NCBI RefSeq assembly: GCF_000152805.1
Contig: NZ_CH902578.1
Location: 2,441,074 to 2,505,073 of the forward strand
DNA: 64,000 nt
From: Maritimibacter alkaliphilus HTCC2654
GTDB taxonomy: Bacteria > Pseudomonadota > Alphaproteobacteria > Rhodobacterales > Rhodobacteraceae
Direction of reading: 5' to 3'
In this document: piece by piece, positions 48,276 through 57,984 of the stretch
Position numbering within the stretch: the first letter of the stretch is position 1
Layout: each line of letters starts with the position of its first letter
Notes under the pieces: generated by a model
Databases searched by the model: none
Told to the model about the DNA's origin: nothing
The model's input: only the letters and a program-made list of their open reading frames with translations
Made by a program: the position numbers and the translations under genes

Positions 48276-49369
48276 GCTTTCGCTCCCTTCTTGCCGAACC
48301 CGAGCATCGGCGCCGCACCCTGATCCAACGGCCAGCGCGGGCGGGCGGCCAGCGTCATGTCGTCGGTGTCCCCGGATCGGAATTTCTCGATCCCGGCCCA
48401 AGCAATCATCGCTGCATTGTCGGTGCACAGGGCCAGCGGCGGCGCGATAAAACGGACGCCCGTTTCGGCCGAAACAGTCTCTAACGCGGCACGAATGGCG
48501 GAATTCGCGGCCACACCGCCCGCGACCGCGATCACGGGTTCCGTTGGCGACAGGGCCAGATATTCGGCAATCGCGCGGCGGGCTTTTTCGGCCAAGACAT
48601 CGGCAACAGCCGCCTGAAAGCCCGCGCAAAGGTCGGCTCGATCCTTGACCGTGATCCCGCCTTGAGCGGTGACGAGTTTGTCCCGTTCGCGCAGAAGCGC
48701 CGTCTTGAGGCCAGAGAAGCTCATATCGCATCCCGGCCGATCCAGCAGGGGCCGCGGGAGGCGAAACCGCTTCGGGTCGCCCGCGCGCGCCTCGGTTTCG
48801 ACCGACGGGCCGCCGGGTTGCGGCAGGCCGAGCAAACGCGCGGTCTTGTCGAACGCCTCGCCGGGCGCGTCGTCGATGGTGCCACCCAGCCGCGTGAACC
48901 GATCCGGTCCATGCGCGATCAGGAACTGGCAATGACCCCCCGATACGAGAAGCATGAGATAGGGATAGGATGTGCCATCGGTCAGACGCGGTGTAAGCGC
49001 GTGGCCTGCAAGGTGGTTCACCCCGACAAGGGGCAATCCCGTCGCCACCGCAAGACCTTTGGCCGTCATCACCCCGGCCAGAACGCCGCCGATCAGACCC
49101 GGTCCCGCCGTCACCGCGATGGCGTCGAGGTCACGCAGCCGCAGCCCGGCAGCCTCAAGGGCCTCTTCGACGCAGAGGTCGAGCTTCTCCGTATGCGCCC
49201 GCGCGGCGATTTCCGGCACGACACCCCCGTATGCCGAATGCAACTCGGTTTGACCGGCCACGACCGATGACAGGATCTCGGGATCGTGCCCCGGACGGTG
49301 GCGCACGACCGCAGCTGCGGTGTCGTCACAGCTGCTTTCCAGCCCGAGAATCGTGATGGTGCGCGACAT
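48272..49369 (-). CDS. tsaD: TsaD, tRNA threonylcarbamoyl transferase
   Basis: Transfers the threonylcarbamoyl group to A37 of tRNAs that read ANN codons, with TsaB and TsaE. 365 aa. Start [20 protein letters not shown]; metal-binding HxxxH in NHLAGHAL; nucleotide site SGGHCQFL and [16 protein letters not shown]. Start at 49369 chosen on the family N terminus. Divergent from hemD, a conserved layout in this group. Confidence 0.96.
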   Translation of the reverse strand: MSRTITILGLESSCDDTAAAVVRHRPGHDPEILSSVVAGQTELHSAYGGVVPEIAARAHTEKLDLCVEEALEAAGLRLRDLDAIAVTAGPGLIGGVLAGVMTAKGLAVATGLPLVGVNHLAGHALTPRLTDGTSYPYLMLLVSGGHCQFLIAHGPDRFTRLGGTIDDAPGEAFDKTARLLGLPQPGGPSVETEARAGDPKRFRLPRPLLDRPGCDMSFSGLKTALLRERDKLVTAQGGITVKDRADLCAGFQAAVADVLAEKARRAIAEYLALSPTEPVIAVAGGVAANSAIRAALETVSAETGVRFIAPPLALCTDNAAMIAWAGIEKFRSGDTDDMTLAARPRWPLDQGAAPMLGFGKKGAKA

Positions 49370-49441
49370 GGTGCGGCGGTTGCTCCGAAGGTCTCGCCGG
49401 GATACCAAGACACACCGTTCCCGTCCATCCCGCGAGACGCC

Positions 49442-50107
49442 ATGACCCCGAAACCCACGGTGATACTGACCCGCCCGCGCGAGGCGAGCGAGCGTGTCGC
49501 GGCGGCCTTGTCGGGGATCGATGTGATCGTGTCGCCTGTGACCGAGATAAAGGGGACGGGCGCTTCGGTCGATCCGGGGGAATATGCCGGTCTGATCCTC
49601 ACCTCGGCACATGCCGTTTCGTTCCTGCCGGATCTGGCCGGAGTTCCGGTCTATTGCGTCGGCGCACGCACCGCCGAAGCCTCGGGCGGGGAGGTCAGGC
49701 TCGTCGCGCGGGATGCCGACGATCTGGTGCAGCGCATCGAAGCGGAGGGGCCGCTGCTTCACGCAAGGGGACGCGAGACGCGCGGCGAGATTGCAGAACG
49801 GCTGAACTCCGCCGGAATAGAGACACATGAGTGCGAGGTTTACGCGCAGATCGCGCGCGACCTCAGCCCCGAAGCGAAAGCCGCGCTCGAAGGACAGGAC
49901 CGCATGATCCTGCCCCTGTGGTCACCACGATCTGCCGAGCGTGTGGGAGACCAGTTGGCAAGGATTGGATCCAACCTCCACGTGATTGCGTTGAGCCCGG
50001 CGGTCGCCACTGCGTGGACAAGCGCGACCGGCGGACGAAGCGAGGTCTGCACCGATCCGGACGGCGACGAGATGATCGCGCGAATTGTCGCTGCGGCATC
50101 TCGGTGA
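49442..50107 (+). CDS. hemD: Uroporphyrinogen-III synthase
   Basis: Closes hydroxymethylbilane to uroporphyrinogen III, the precursor of heme and siroheme. 221 aa, HemD fold: N-terminal [18 protein letters not shown], central [19 protein letters not shown]-terminal [14 protein letters not shown]. The family is poorly conserved, but neighbours (tsaD upstream, Mic60-like and HemY-like downstream) support it. Confidence 0.9.
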   Translation: MTPKPTVILTRPREASERVAAALSGIDVIVSPVTEIKGTGASVDPGEYAGLILTSAHAVSFLPDLAGVPVYCVGARTAEASGGEVRLVARDADDLVQRIEAEGPLLHARGRETRGEIAERLNSAGIETHECEVYAQIARDLSPEAKAALEGQDRMILPLWSPRSAERVGDQLARIGSNLHVIALSPAVATAWTSATGGRSEVCTDPDGDEMIARIVAAASR

Positions 50108-50195
50108 CCCGCCTTGAGACCTTGGTGCGCCGTAGCTAAGTTTGAACCGAAGTCCGGCTTGTCCGACAATGAGTTAAGATTCGAAAGGTGCACGC

Positions 50196-51449
50196 GTGGC
50201 GAATACCCCGAAATCCGACGACACGACCGAAACGGGCGAGCCCGACTCGCCCAAGGTTGCTCAGGATGCCGTGGAAGACGCGGTCGTCATCGAAGAAATC
50301 GCGCCTGAGGACGAGCCTGAAGTCACCATCCTGACCGATCAGGACGGGACGCGTGACGACAGCGGGGCCGACACCGACGAAGAGGCGCCAGCGCAGGACG
50401 CGGACCCCACGCCGAGCATCGCGCCCGTGGTGCGTGAAGAACCGCGGCGCGGCGGCGCGGCGCTCCCGTTCGGGGGCATGATCGTCGGTGGGCTGTTCGC
50501 GGGTGCAATCGGGTTCGCGGCGGCGCAGGCGTTTGTGCCCGGCAGTTGGCCGTTCGGTTCAGACCCCGACCCGGACCCGGTGCAGGAGGCGCTGAACGCG
50601 CAATCGGAGCAGATCGCGACGCTTCAAAGCACCATCGACGAACAATCCGCGACCATCAGCGCCCTTCAGGTCGACACATCGGTCGAAGATCTGGGCGGCA
50701 CGCTGCGCGCGGACATCGTCGCGACCCAGAACCGGATCGAGGATCTAGCGGCCACCGTCAGCGGATACGACGAGCGTATCACCGCGCTTGAAAAGATGCC
50801 TCAGGGCGACAGTGCGGAAGCGGCGGAAACCGCGGCTGCCGCCTACGAACGGGAGTTGGCGAGCATCCGGTCGATGCTCGAAACCGAACTTGAAAAGCTG
50901 CGCGCCGAACAGGCCGACGCGGAAGAGCTTCAGGCCAGCGCGGCGCAGGCCGCGCAGGCGGCGACGGGGCGCGCCGCCTTGTCCCGGATCATGGCCGCGC
51001 TGGACTCCGGTCAGCCGTTCGAGGACGCGCTTTTCGACCTGACGACCGCGACGGGGGCCGAAGCACCTGACGCACTGGCCGCAGTCGCTGGCGACGGTGT
51101 GCCCACGCTGGGCAGCCTTCAGGAAAGCTTCCCCGACGTGGCGCGAGAGGCGCTTGACCTCAGCCTGCGCGCGATGGTCGAGGCGGGCGAGATCGGGCGG
51201 GGCGAGGCGTTCCTGCGGACACAGCTTGGAACCCGGTCGCTGGAGCCGCAGGAGGGCGACGACCCGGATGCGATCCTGTCGCGCGCCGAGTTCGCCCTGA
51301 ACAACGGTCGCATTGCCGAGGCACTCGACGAACTGTCGGCGATGCCGGACGCCGCACAACCGGCGATGACCGACTGGATCGACCGCGCGCAGACGCGGCT
51401 TGCCGCGCTCGAGGCCGGATCGGCCCTTGCCCAAGACCTGAACCAATAA
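50196..51449 (+). CDS. Mic60/mitofilin-like inner-membrane protein (COG4223)
   Basis: 417 aa. Residues 1-90 are acidic and disordered; one membrane helix is at 91-114 (PFGGMIVGGLFAGAIGFAAA). A coiled coil follows (about 125-260), then a helical mitofilin-like C-terminal domain. Alphaproteobacterial Mic60 homologues sit in just this hemD-hemY context and bend the inner membrane; the mitochondrial version shapes cristae. GTG start with AAAGG 8 bases upstream. Ten bases before the HemY-like gene. Confidence 0.85.
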   Translation: MANTPKSDDTTETGEPDSPKVAQDAVEDAVVIEEIAPEDEPEVTILTDQDGTRDDSGADTDEEAPAQDADPTPSIAPVVREEPRRGGAALPFGGMIVGGLFAGAIGFAAAQAFVPGSWPFGSDPDPDPVQEALNAQSEQIATLQSTIDEQSATISALQVDTSVEDLGGTLRADIVATQNRIEDLAATVSGYDERITALEKMPQGDSAEAAETAAAAYERELASIRSMLETELEKLRAEQADAEELQASAAQAAQAATGRAALSRIMAALDSGQPFEDALFDLTTATGAEAPDALAAVAGDGVPTLGSLQESFPDVAREALDLSLRAMVEAGEIGRGEAFLRTQLGTRSLEPQEGDDPDAILSRAEFALNNGRIAEALDELSAMPDAAQPAMTDWIDRAQTRLAALEAGSALAQDLNQ

Positions 51450-51459
51450 GGAAGACGTA

Positions 51460-52974
51460 ATGCTCTGGTCCCTGTTCAAGATCATTCTGTTCGTCGTCCT
51501 GATCGGTGCGGCAACGGTCGGCGCGACCTATCTGCTGGAAACCGACGGCGGCATCCGCGTCGACATCGGCGCACAGGAATACAACCTTGGTGCGCTTCAG
51601 GCGGTCATCGCCCTGATCGTTTTGGTCGTCACGCTTTGGATTTTGTTGAAGCTGGCTGGCCTGATCGTCGCCACGATCCGGTTCCTGAACGGAGACGAAA
51701 CCGCGATTTCCCGGCACTTCGACCGCAATCGCGAGCGAAAAGGGTATGAGGCGCTCGCGGATGGGATGATGGCGCTCGCCTCGGGCGAAGAGCGGACGGC
51801 GATCACCAAAGCCGCACGGGCAGAACGGTATCTGCGCCGGCCGGAACTGACCAACCTCATCACCGCGCAGGCCGCCGAAATGGCCGGCGACCGGAAGAAG
51901 GCGACCGAGGTCTACAAACGGCTTCTGGCCGATGAGCGCACGCGGTTCGTCGGCGTGCGGGGTTTGATGAAGCAAAAGCTGGAAGAGGGCGACACGGACA
52001 CGGCGATGAAGCTGGCCGAGAAAGCCTTTGCGCTCAAACCCCAGCATGCCGAGACCGGAGACGTGCTGCTCGCCCTGCAAGCCACCCAGAACGACTGGCA
52101 CGGCGCGCGGGAAACGCTGGGCAAGAAGGTCAAGCATGGCGCGCTTCCCAAGGACGTCGGCAAGCGCCGGGATGCCGTGCTCGCCCTTCAAGAAGCCAAG
52201 GGCATTTTCCAGGACGGCAATTCGATCCGCGCCCGCGAGGCGGCGATCGAGGCGAACAAGCTGTCGCCGGATCTGATCCCCGGATCGGTGCTCGCCGCGC
52301 GCAGCTATCTGGAGCAGGACAACAAACGGTATGCGGCACGGGTGCTGACGAAGACCTGGAAGGTGCAGCCGCACCCGGACATTGCCGAAGCCTTCGCCGA
52401 GATCGAGCCGAACGAAACGCCGGAGCAGCGGCTGAAACGGTTCAAAGCCCTGACCAAAGAGCATCCGGATCATCCCGAGAACAAGATGCTTCTGGCCGAG
52501 TTGCACATCGCCGCCGAACAATTCGACAAGGCGCGTGAGGCTTTGGGCGATCTGCCCACGACCAAGCCGACGCAAAGGGTGCTGACCCTGATGGCGGCCA
52601 TCGAACGCGGGCTCGAAGCGCCGGACAGCGAAATCCGCGCATGGCTTGCCAAGGCCGTCGTCGCGCCGCGCGGACCGCAGTGGGTGTGCGACAAGTGCCA
52701 TACGGTTCATGCCGACTGGGGCCCGGTCTGCGAGAACTGCGGTGCCTTCGACACCCTGTCATGGAGCGAACCGCGCGAGACGGACATGAAAATGCCGGGC
52801 GGAACGCGGATGGACGCGCTGCTCGTCGGCGCTCCGGACATCGCCCCGGACCGTGAGATGGTCGCCGAAGCCCGCGCCGAGGACCACGAAGCACTGGTCG
52901 GCGGCTCCGATCCTGCCGACGAGGCGGTCGACGTGACCCCGGCGGAAGCCACGGAAACCGAGAGCAAAAATTAG
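51460..52974 (+). CDS. HemY-type TPR membrane protein with C-terminal zinc ribbon
   Basis: 504 aa. Two N-terminal membrane helices (residues 5-24 and 44-70), the HemY_N domain, then TPR-like helical repeats (about 85-385). A zinc ribbon follows with Cys410/413 and Cys424/427 (CDKCHTVHADWGPVCENCG). The tail is acidic. Linked to heme synthesis by its operon, but the exact role is not known; this is not the HemY protoporphyrinogen oxidase of Gram-positives. Confidence 0.87.
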   Translation: MLWSLFKIILFVVLIGAATVGATYLLETDGGIRVDIGAQEYNLGALQAVIALIVLVVTLWILLKLAGLIVATIRFLNGDETAISRHFDRNRERKGYEALADGMMALASGEERTAITKAARAERYLRRPELTNLITAQAAEMAGDRKKATEVYKRLLADERTRFVGVRGLMKQKLEEGDTDTAMKLAEKAFALKPQHAETGDVLLALQATQNDWHGARETLGKKVKHGALPKDVGKRRDAVLALQEAKGIFQDGNSIRAREAAIEANKLSPDLIPGSVLAARSYLEQDNKRYAARVLTKTWKVQPHPDIAEAFAEIEPNETPEQRLKRFKALTKEHPDHPENKMLLAELHIAAEQFDKAREALGDLPTTKPTQRVLTLMAAIERGLEAPDSEIRAWLAKAVVAPRGPQWVCDKCHTVHADWGPVCENCGAFDTLSWSEPRETDMKMPGGTRMDALLVGAPDIAPDREMVAEARAEDHEALVGGSDPADEAVDVTPAEATETESKN

Positions 52975-53025
52975 GGCTACACACCGCGCAAAGGTGGTGA
53001 TAATGACCCCGCACCGAAGCGGTGT

Positions 53026-53101
53026 GCCGCTGTAGCTCAGCTGGTAGAGCACGTCATTCGTAATGATGGGGTCGGGGGTTCGAGTCCCTTCAGCGGCACC
53101 A
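53026..53101 (+). tRNA. tRNA-Thr (anticodon CGT)
   Basis: 76 bases including an encoded CCA end. Acceptor stem GCCGCTG/CAGCGGC, D arm GCTCAGCTGGTAGAGC, anticodon arm CGTCA-TTCGTAA-TGATG with anticodon CGT at 34-36, T arm GGGTTCGAGTCCC type. It reads ACG codons, frequent in this GC-rich genome. Discriminator base A. Confidence 0.95.
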
Positions 53102-53130
53102 CTTCGGGACCAGTCCGACAGACGCGACCA

Positions 53131-54366
53131 TCAGGGGCGGGGCACGATGCCCCGGGCCAGCCAGTCGTCGAAGGTCGCCAGCACCGTATCGACGAAGGCA
53201 TCGTCATTGATGTGGGCGTCCAGAGCCTTGAGCGTCACGTTGTCCGGGCAGACTTTCGTCAGTTCATCCACGAAAGCGGCAAGTCCGTCAGGATCGCACA
53301 GATCGGCCCCCGGCCGGTCCAGGGCGTGGCATCCTTGCGTGGGCAGGACGAACACCGTCTCGCCCTTGGCGCCTGCCACCCGTTCGGCCAAAGCGCGCGC
53401 CACATCGCGGCGGCGGGGTGCATCCAGAACGACGGACGTCAAAAGACGGTTGTGGGCATGGGACGGCAGGCCCTGCAACGCTTCGGGCATCGGCTGCCAC
53501 CCCGCCAGATCCACAAGGTCGTAGCAGCCCGACGACACGATCTGCGGTATGCCTGCGCGTCCAGCGGCGGTCAGGCGCGATTCGCCTGCGTGGATGGCGG
53601 ACCCGTTGATGAAATTCCCGACCTCCTGCGTGGCGAAATCCATAACGCAGGCAAACGCGCCTTGGGCGGCAAGGCTTTCGAACGCCCGGCCCCCCATCCC
53701 CGTCGCATGGAACACCGCGACATCGAAACCACGGGATTCCAGTGCCGGTTTCAGCGCGACCATGTAGGACAGGAAGGATTTGCCGAAGCTCGTCATGCCG
53801 ATAAGCAGGCGTTTCGTATCCGGCTTTTCCACGGCGCGAGCCGCCCCCAGAACGGCCCCCGCGGCTTGGGAGAGAGACGCTTTGCAGACGGCATTGAGCC
53901 CGTAAAGCCCCCCGGCCCAGAGGATCATCTGCACATCGGCCGGCAAACGCTCGGCCGGGATCAGGGGTGAAAACGAGACGGTCGAAACGATGTATTTGGG
54001 AACGCCAAGCGGCACCGCGTTACAGACATCGAGGGCAAGGTCCGTGCCCATCGTGCCCCCAAGCACCAGAAGGCCATCGAAGCGTCCATCGGCACACAGG
54101 CGAGACACGAGCGTCGATGCACCCTGCGCCATGATCTGCATCGCCGTGTTTTCGTCGCCGCTGTCGATGGCGGCTTGAATGGAACTGCCGCCCGCCTCGG
54201 CCACGTCATGCTTGGAAAAATCCGTCGGTTCGGTCGGGTCGCCAAGCACGGACACGTCCATCGTGACCACCCCGCCGCCTTGCCCCCGGATCACCCCGGC
54301 GATGTAGTTCAGTTCGTCGTCCTTGGTGTCGTAAGTCCCGACGATCAGGATCGTGCGGTCGGTCAT
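53131..54366 (-). CDS. Tm-1-like ATP-binding protein (UPF0261)
   Basis: 411 aa of the Tm-1 N-terminal type, named after the tomato virus-resistance protein. Visible are ILIVGTYDTKDDELNYI, LGGTMGTDLALDVC, IGMTSFGKSF and the second half with GMGGRAFESLAAQG and FATQEVGNFINGS. In many bacteria it is followed by a TIM-barrel partner, which is missing here. Coupled to the aldehyde dehydrogenase by an ATGA overlap, so probably part of the same pathway. Reaction unknown. Ends 30 bases from tRNA-Thr. Confidence 0.88.
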   Translation of the reverse strand: MTDRTILIVGTYDTKDDELNYIAGVIRGQGGGVVTMDVSVLGDPTEPTDFSKHDVAEAGGSSIQAAIDSGDENTAMQIMAQGASTLVSRLCADGRFDGLLVLGGTMGTDLALDVCNAVPLGVPKYIVSTVSFSPLIPAERLPADVQMILWAGGLYGLNAVCKASLSQAAGAVLGAARAVEKPDTKRLLIGMTSFGKSFLSYMVALKPALESRGFDVAVFHATGMGGRAFESLAAQGAFACVMDFATQEVGNFINGSAIHAGESRLTAAGRAGIPQIVSSGCYDLVDLAGWQPMPEALQGLPSHAHNRLLTSVVLDAPRRRDVARALAERVAGAKGETVFVLPTQGCHALDRPGADLCDPDGLAAFVDELTKVCPDNVTLKALDAHINDDAFVDTVLATFDDWLARGIVPRP

Positions 54367-55847
54367 AGTTTGATCCATGCGGTTTTCAGGTCGAGGTACT
54401 TGTCGAAGGCATGGAGCGATTTGTCATGCCCGTTTCCGGATTGCTTCACGCCCCCGATCGGCACGGTCACGTCGGGTCCGCCGTATGTGTTGACGTGAAC
54501 GACCCCTGCCCTGATCGCCCGGATCATCCGGTGCGCGCGGGAAAGATCGCGGGTCCAGACCGCTGCGGCAAGGCCGTAGTCCGTGCCGTTGGCGATCCTG
54601 ACCGCCTCGCCCTCGCTGTCGAACGGGATGACGGCAACGACCGGTCCGAACACCTCGTTCTGGGCGATCGGATCGCTTGGGTCGACGCCGGTGACGATGG
54701 TCGGCTCCATGAAGTAGCCCCCCGTCTCTTCGAGGATGCGCGCCCCGCCGATGACGACACGCCCGGCCGACCGTGCCTCATCCACGAAACGAAGGTTCTG
54801 ATCGAGTTGGCGCAGGGAATTGACCGCCCCCGCGCTGGTCGAGAGATCAAGCGGGTTGCCGACCGACATCGTTTTCACGAATTCGGCCAGTTTAGAGACG
54901 AATTCGTCGTGGATCGCACGCTCGACCAGCAGTCTCGACCCGGCAACGCAGACTTGCCCGGCATTGCGGAAAATGCCGTTGGCCGAAACCTTGACCGCCT
55001 CGGTCAGGTCCGGGGCGTCTGCGAAAACGATGTTCGGGGATTTCCCGCCGAGTTCGAGGTACACGCGTTTCAGATTGGACTTCGCAGAATACTCCAGAAG
55101 CCGCCTGCCCACCGGACCGGACCCGGTGAAGACGAGCACGTCGACGTCCATCGACAGCCCCATCGCCTCACCCACAACAGCGCCTTCGCCCGTGACCACG
55201 TTGAACACGCCGGGCGGGATACCGGCCTCGAGCGCCAGCTCCGCGATGCGAAGAAGCGTGAGCGATGCGGTCTCGGCGGGTTTCAGGACGACCGAGTTTC
55301 CGGCGGCCAGTGCGGGCGCGACTTTCCACGCGCCGATCATCAGCGGAAAGTTCCACGGAACGATGGCGCCGACGACCCCGACCGGGGCGCGGTGCACGAG
55401 GGCGAGGACAGAGGGGTCGGTCGGGGCGATCTCGCCATAGAGCTTGTCGATCGCCTCGGCGTAGTAGCGGATCGTCGCGACTGCCGACAACGGCTCGGCC
55501 TTGAACGCCATTCCGATTTCGGTCCCGTTGTCACGCACGCCCAGAACCGCAAGTTCCAGGGCGTTCGCCTCGATCAGATCGGCCCATTTGAGGAGCGTCC
55601 GCTTGCGGGCTGCGGGTGGAAGTTCGGCCCAGCGGCCATCCTCGAACGCACGACGAGCGGAGGCGATTGCGCGTTCGGCGTCCACACGCGTTCCGCGCGG
55701 GATGGTGGTCAGAACCTTGCCGTTGAGGGGTGAAATCACATCCATTTCGCCACCATCGGACGCGCCGCGCCGCTCGCCGTCTATGATATGCGCACCGGGG
55801 CGCACATCCTGTGCTGCCAAGGTGTCGATGCGTGCCTGATCGAGCAT
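54363..55847 (-). CDS. NAD(P)-dependent aldehyde dehydrogenase
   Basis: 494 aa ALDH superfamily enzyme that oxidises an aldehyde to its acid. Catalytic Cys300 (GQVCVAGSR), general-base Glu265 (LELGGKSPN), Asn in VPWNFPL and the NAD-binding FTGSGPVG are present. It resembles the PuuC/gamma-glutamyl or betaine-aldehyde type. Nine bases behind tctA. With the nearby aminotransferase it would oxidise the aldehyde made by transamination; the true substrate is unknown. Confidence 0.92.
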   Translation of the reverse strand: MLDQARIDTLAAQDVRPGAHIIDGERRGASDGGEMDVISPLNGKVLTTIPRGTRVDAERAIASARRAFEDGRWAELPPAARKRTLLKWADLIEANALELAVLGVRDNGTEIGMAFKAEPLSAVATIRYYAEAIDKLYGEIAPTDPSVLALVHRAPVGVVGAIVPWNFPLMIGAWKVAPALAAGNSVVLKPAETASLTLLRIAELALEAGIPPGVFNVVTGEGAVVGEAMGLSMDVDVLVFTGSGPVGRRLLEYSAKSNLKRVYLELGGKSPNIVFADAPDLTEAVKVSANGIFRNAGQVCVAGSRLLVERAIHDEFVSKLAEFVKTMSVGNPLDLSTSAGAVNSLRQLDQNLRFVDEARSAGRVVIGGARILEETGGYFMEPTIVTGVDPSDPIAQNEVFGPVVAVIPFDSEGEAVRIANGTDYGLAAAVWTRDLSRAHRMIRAIRAGVVHVNTYGGPDVTVPIGGVKQSGNGHDKSLHAFDKYLDLKTAWIKL

Positions 55848-55856
55848 GAAACCCCC

Positions 55857-57380
55857 TTACCGCGTCTGGCTGTCATGGATGTCGTGATCGTGTTCGTTTT
55901 CCGGCACCGCGCGGCGTTTCTCGCGAAACAGACCCCAGACATGACCGACGATCAGCAGGACGATTGCGATGGCGAGAAGCGCGGCGATGGGCCGATCCAC
56001 GAAGTCGAGCGGCGTCTTCACCCGGGCCATCGCAGCGCGCAGTTTGACCTCCATGATCCCGCCAAGGACCATGCCGAGAACGATGGGCACCACCGGCAGG
56101 TTCATGCGTTTGAGCACAAGGCCGATGATACCGAAGCCTGCCGCCAAGGCGCAGTCGATCACCGAATTGCGCAGCGAATAAACCCCGACGAATGACAGGG
56201 TCAGGATCATCACGCCCAGAAAACGGGTCGGCACGCGGATGATGCGGATCAGCCAGTTCGAGGCGAACAGCATGAACACCACGACGATCACGTTAAGCAG
56301 GATCATCGCGATATAGAGCGCATATACGAAGTCCATGCTGTTCTGGAACAGCCCCGGACCCGGAACGACGTTGTGGACGTAGAACACCGACAGCATCATC
56401 GCCGTCAGCGCCTCGCCCGGGATGCCCAGCGCGAGCAGGGGGATCATCGCGGCGGCGGGCACGGCGTTGTTGGCCGATTCCGAGGCGACGAGGCCCTCGG
56501 GGCTGCCGTTACCGAAGGCGTCGGGGTCTTTGGAGGTCTTCTGCGCATAGGTGTAGGTCAGAAACTGCGCCGTGAACTCCCCGACGCCGGGGATCATGCC
56601 CATGAGCACGCCGAAGAACGACCCTGCCCCCGCAACCCGTTTGTGCCGGAACACGCCGAGCATCGCGGTGAACATGTTGCCTTGGACCCGTTGCGTGATG
56701 GGCGCGCGTTCCGGGTCGGTGAGCAGCACGAAGGCCTGACTGAGCGCGAAAAGGCCCAGAACCACGACGATCAGGTCGACGCCGGACGACAGCCAGTCCT
56801 GCCCGAAGGTGAACCGCTGGGTGTAGCGCACAGGCTCCAGCCCGATCGTATTGATGAGGATGCCGAAGGCGGCGAGCGATCCCGCGACGAGCGTCTGGCC
56901 ACGATGCGCGATGACCACGAGGACGATACCGAGCAGGGCCGCGAGAAAGATTTCACGGCTGCCGAACAGGGGCGCGACCTTGGCCAGCACCGGCGACAGC
57001 AGGATCAGGGCGGCGATGGACAGGATGCCGCCCACGAAGCTCGCCCCATAGGCCAGACCCAAAGCTCGCAGCGCCTCGCCCCGCCGGGTCATCGGGTGTC
57101 CGTCATAAGTGGTCAACGCGTTGACGGCCGTGCCCGGGGTGTTGATGAGGATGGCGGGGAGGGAGCCGCCATACATCGACGACCCGTAGATGCCGAGCAG
57201 CATGGTCAGACCGACGAGAGGTTCGAGCGCGAAGGTGGCAGGCAGCAGGATCGCGATGGCGACCGCCGCACCGACACCCGGAACGGCACCGATCACGACT
57301 CCGCCGATGGACCCGATGAACAGTGCAAAGACGACCGCCGGATCGGCGAGCAGATTCAGACCGGATAGAAAATCGCTCAT
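55857..57380 (-). CDS. TctA, large membrane subunit of tripartite tricarboxylate transporter
   Basis: 507 aa with about 11-12 helices. TctA hallmarks: GAVPGVGAAVAIAILLP, YGGSLPAILINTPGTAVNAL, and GVLMGMIPGVGEFTAQFLTY with the repeated proline-glycine motifs. Uses the ion gradient to import a carboxylate delivered by TctC. Seven bases behind tctB. Confidence 0.95.
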   Translation of the reverse strand: MSDFLSGLNLLADPAVVFALFIGSIGGVVIGAVPGVGAAVAIAILLPATFALEPLVGLTMLLGIYGSSMYGGSLPAILINTPGTAVNALTTYDGHPMTRRGEALRALGLAYGASFVGGILSIAALILLSPVLAKVAPLFGSREIFLAALLGIVLVVIAHRGQTLVAGSLAAFGILINTIGLEPVRYTQRFTFGQDWLSSGVDLIVVVLGLFALSQAFVLLTDPERAPITQRVQGNMFTAMLGVFRHKRVAGAGSFFGVLMGMIPGVGEFTAQFLTYTYAQKTSKDPDAFGNGSPEGLVASESANNAVPAAAMIPLLALGIPGEALTAMMLSVFYVHNVVPGPGLFQNSMDFVYALYIAMILLNVIVVVFMLFASNWLIRIIRVPTRFLGVMILTLSFVGVYSLRNSVIDCALAAGFGIIGLVLKRMNLPVVPIVLGMVLGGIMEVKLRAAMARVKTPLDFVDRPIAALLAIAIVLLIVGHVWGLFREKRRAVPENEHDHDIHDSQTR

Positions 57381-57387
57381 GCCGCCC

Positions 57388-57930
57388 TCACAGCCAGATC
57401 ATCACGAAAAGTCGGAATTTGCCCGATGGCAGAAGCGAATAGATCTCGCCCGATGGGATTTTCACATGCAGGAGGCCCTTGAAGATCACGACGACCGCGA
57501 TTGAGAACAGGGTTGCAAAGGCGAACCAGCGTGCTTGCCGGTATCCCAGACGAAAGACGAGGAGGTTCGTGAATATCAGCGTCGAGGGCAGGTATCCAAG
57601 ACGCGGCACGATCAGCACATAGGCGATGAACCAGATCGCGAACTCGATGGATCGCAGCCAATAGACCACCTCTTCCGTTCGGCCCCGGATGCGTTCGGAC
57701 AGCATGGCGCCCAAAAGGTGAAGGCCGGAAAAGACGACCATCGCCCAGACCGCAACCGTGGGCCAGAATGCCGGTTGGCCGAAAAGCGGCTGACCGTCGA
57801 CCCATGTCGTCTGGCGCGGCAATGCGGCAAGGAGAGCCAGACCGAACAGGAACGAGACAAGCGAAATGATGAAATCGCCCGGTCGCCGGTAGCGTTTGAA
57901 CAGATCCTGAAACGTCTTGCTGCGTGCCAT
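57388..57930 (-). CDS. TctB, small membrane subunit of tripartite tricarboxylate transporter
   Basis: 180 aa with four helices (around residues 20-38, 55-75, 90-115 and 120-155), the TctB layout. Sequence is weakly conserved in the family, so the call depends on position between tctC and tctA. Confidence 0.87.
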   Translation of the reverse strand: MARSKTFQDLFKRYRRPGDFIISLVSFLFGLALLAALPRQTTWVDGQPLFGQPAFWPTVAVWAMVVFSGLHLLGAMLSERIRGRTEEVVYWLRSIEFAIWFIAYVLIVPRLGYLPSTLIFTNLLVFRLGYRQARWFAFATLFSIAVVVIFKGLLHVKIPSGEIYSLLPSGKFRLFVMIWL

Positions 57931-57948
57931 GTCCTGCCTCGTGAAGGA

Positions 57949-57973
57949 CGCGCCCCGATGTGACCGGGGCGCG
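57949..57973 (-). terminator. Hairpin between tctC and tctB
   Basis: Nine-base stem CGCGCCCCG/CGGGGCGCG with a seven-base loop in the 54-base gap. It is followed by no T run, so it more likely protects the upstream tctC message or lowers read-through, giving more binding protein than membrane subunits, as usual in such operons. Confidence 0.55.
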
Positions 57974-57984
57974 CGTTGATGGCG

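Noticed and set aside
53026-53130. tRNA-Thr as attachment site of an island carrying the tct locus
   Set aside because: No integrase and no repeat of the tRNA 3' end further on; base composition of the locus looks like its neighbours.
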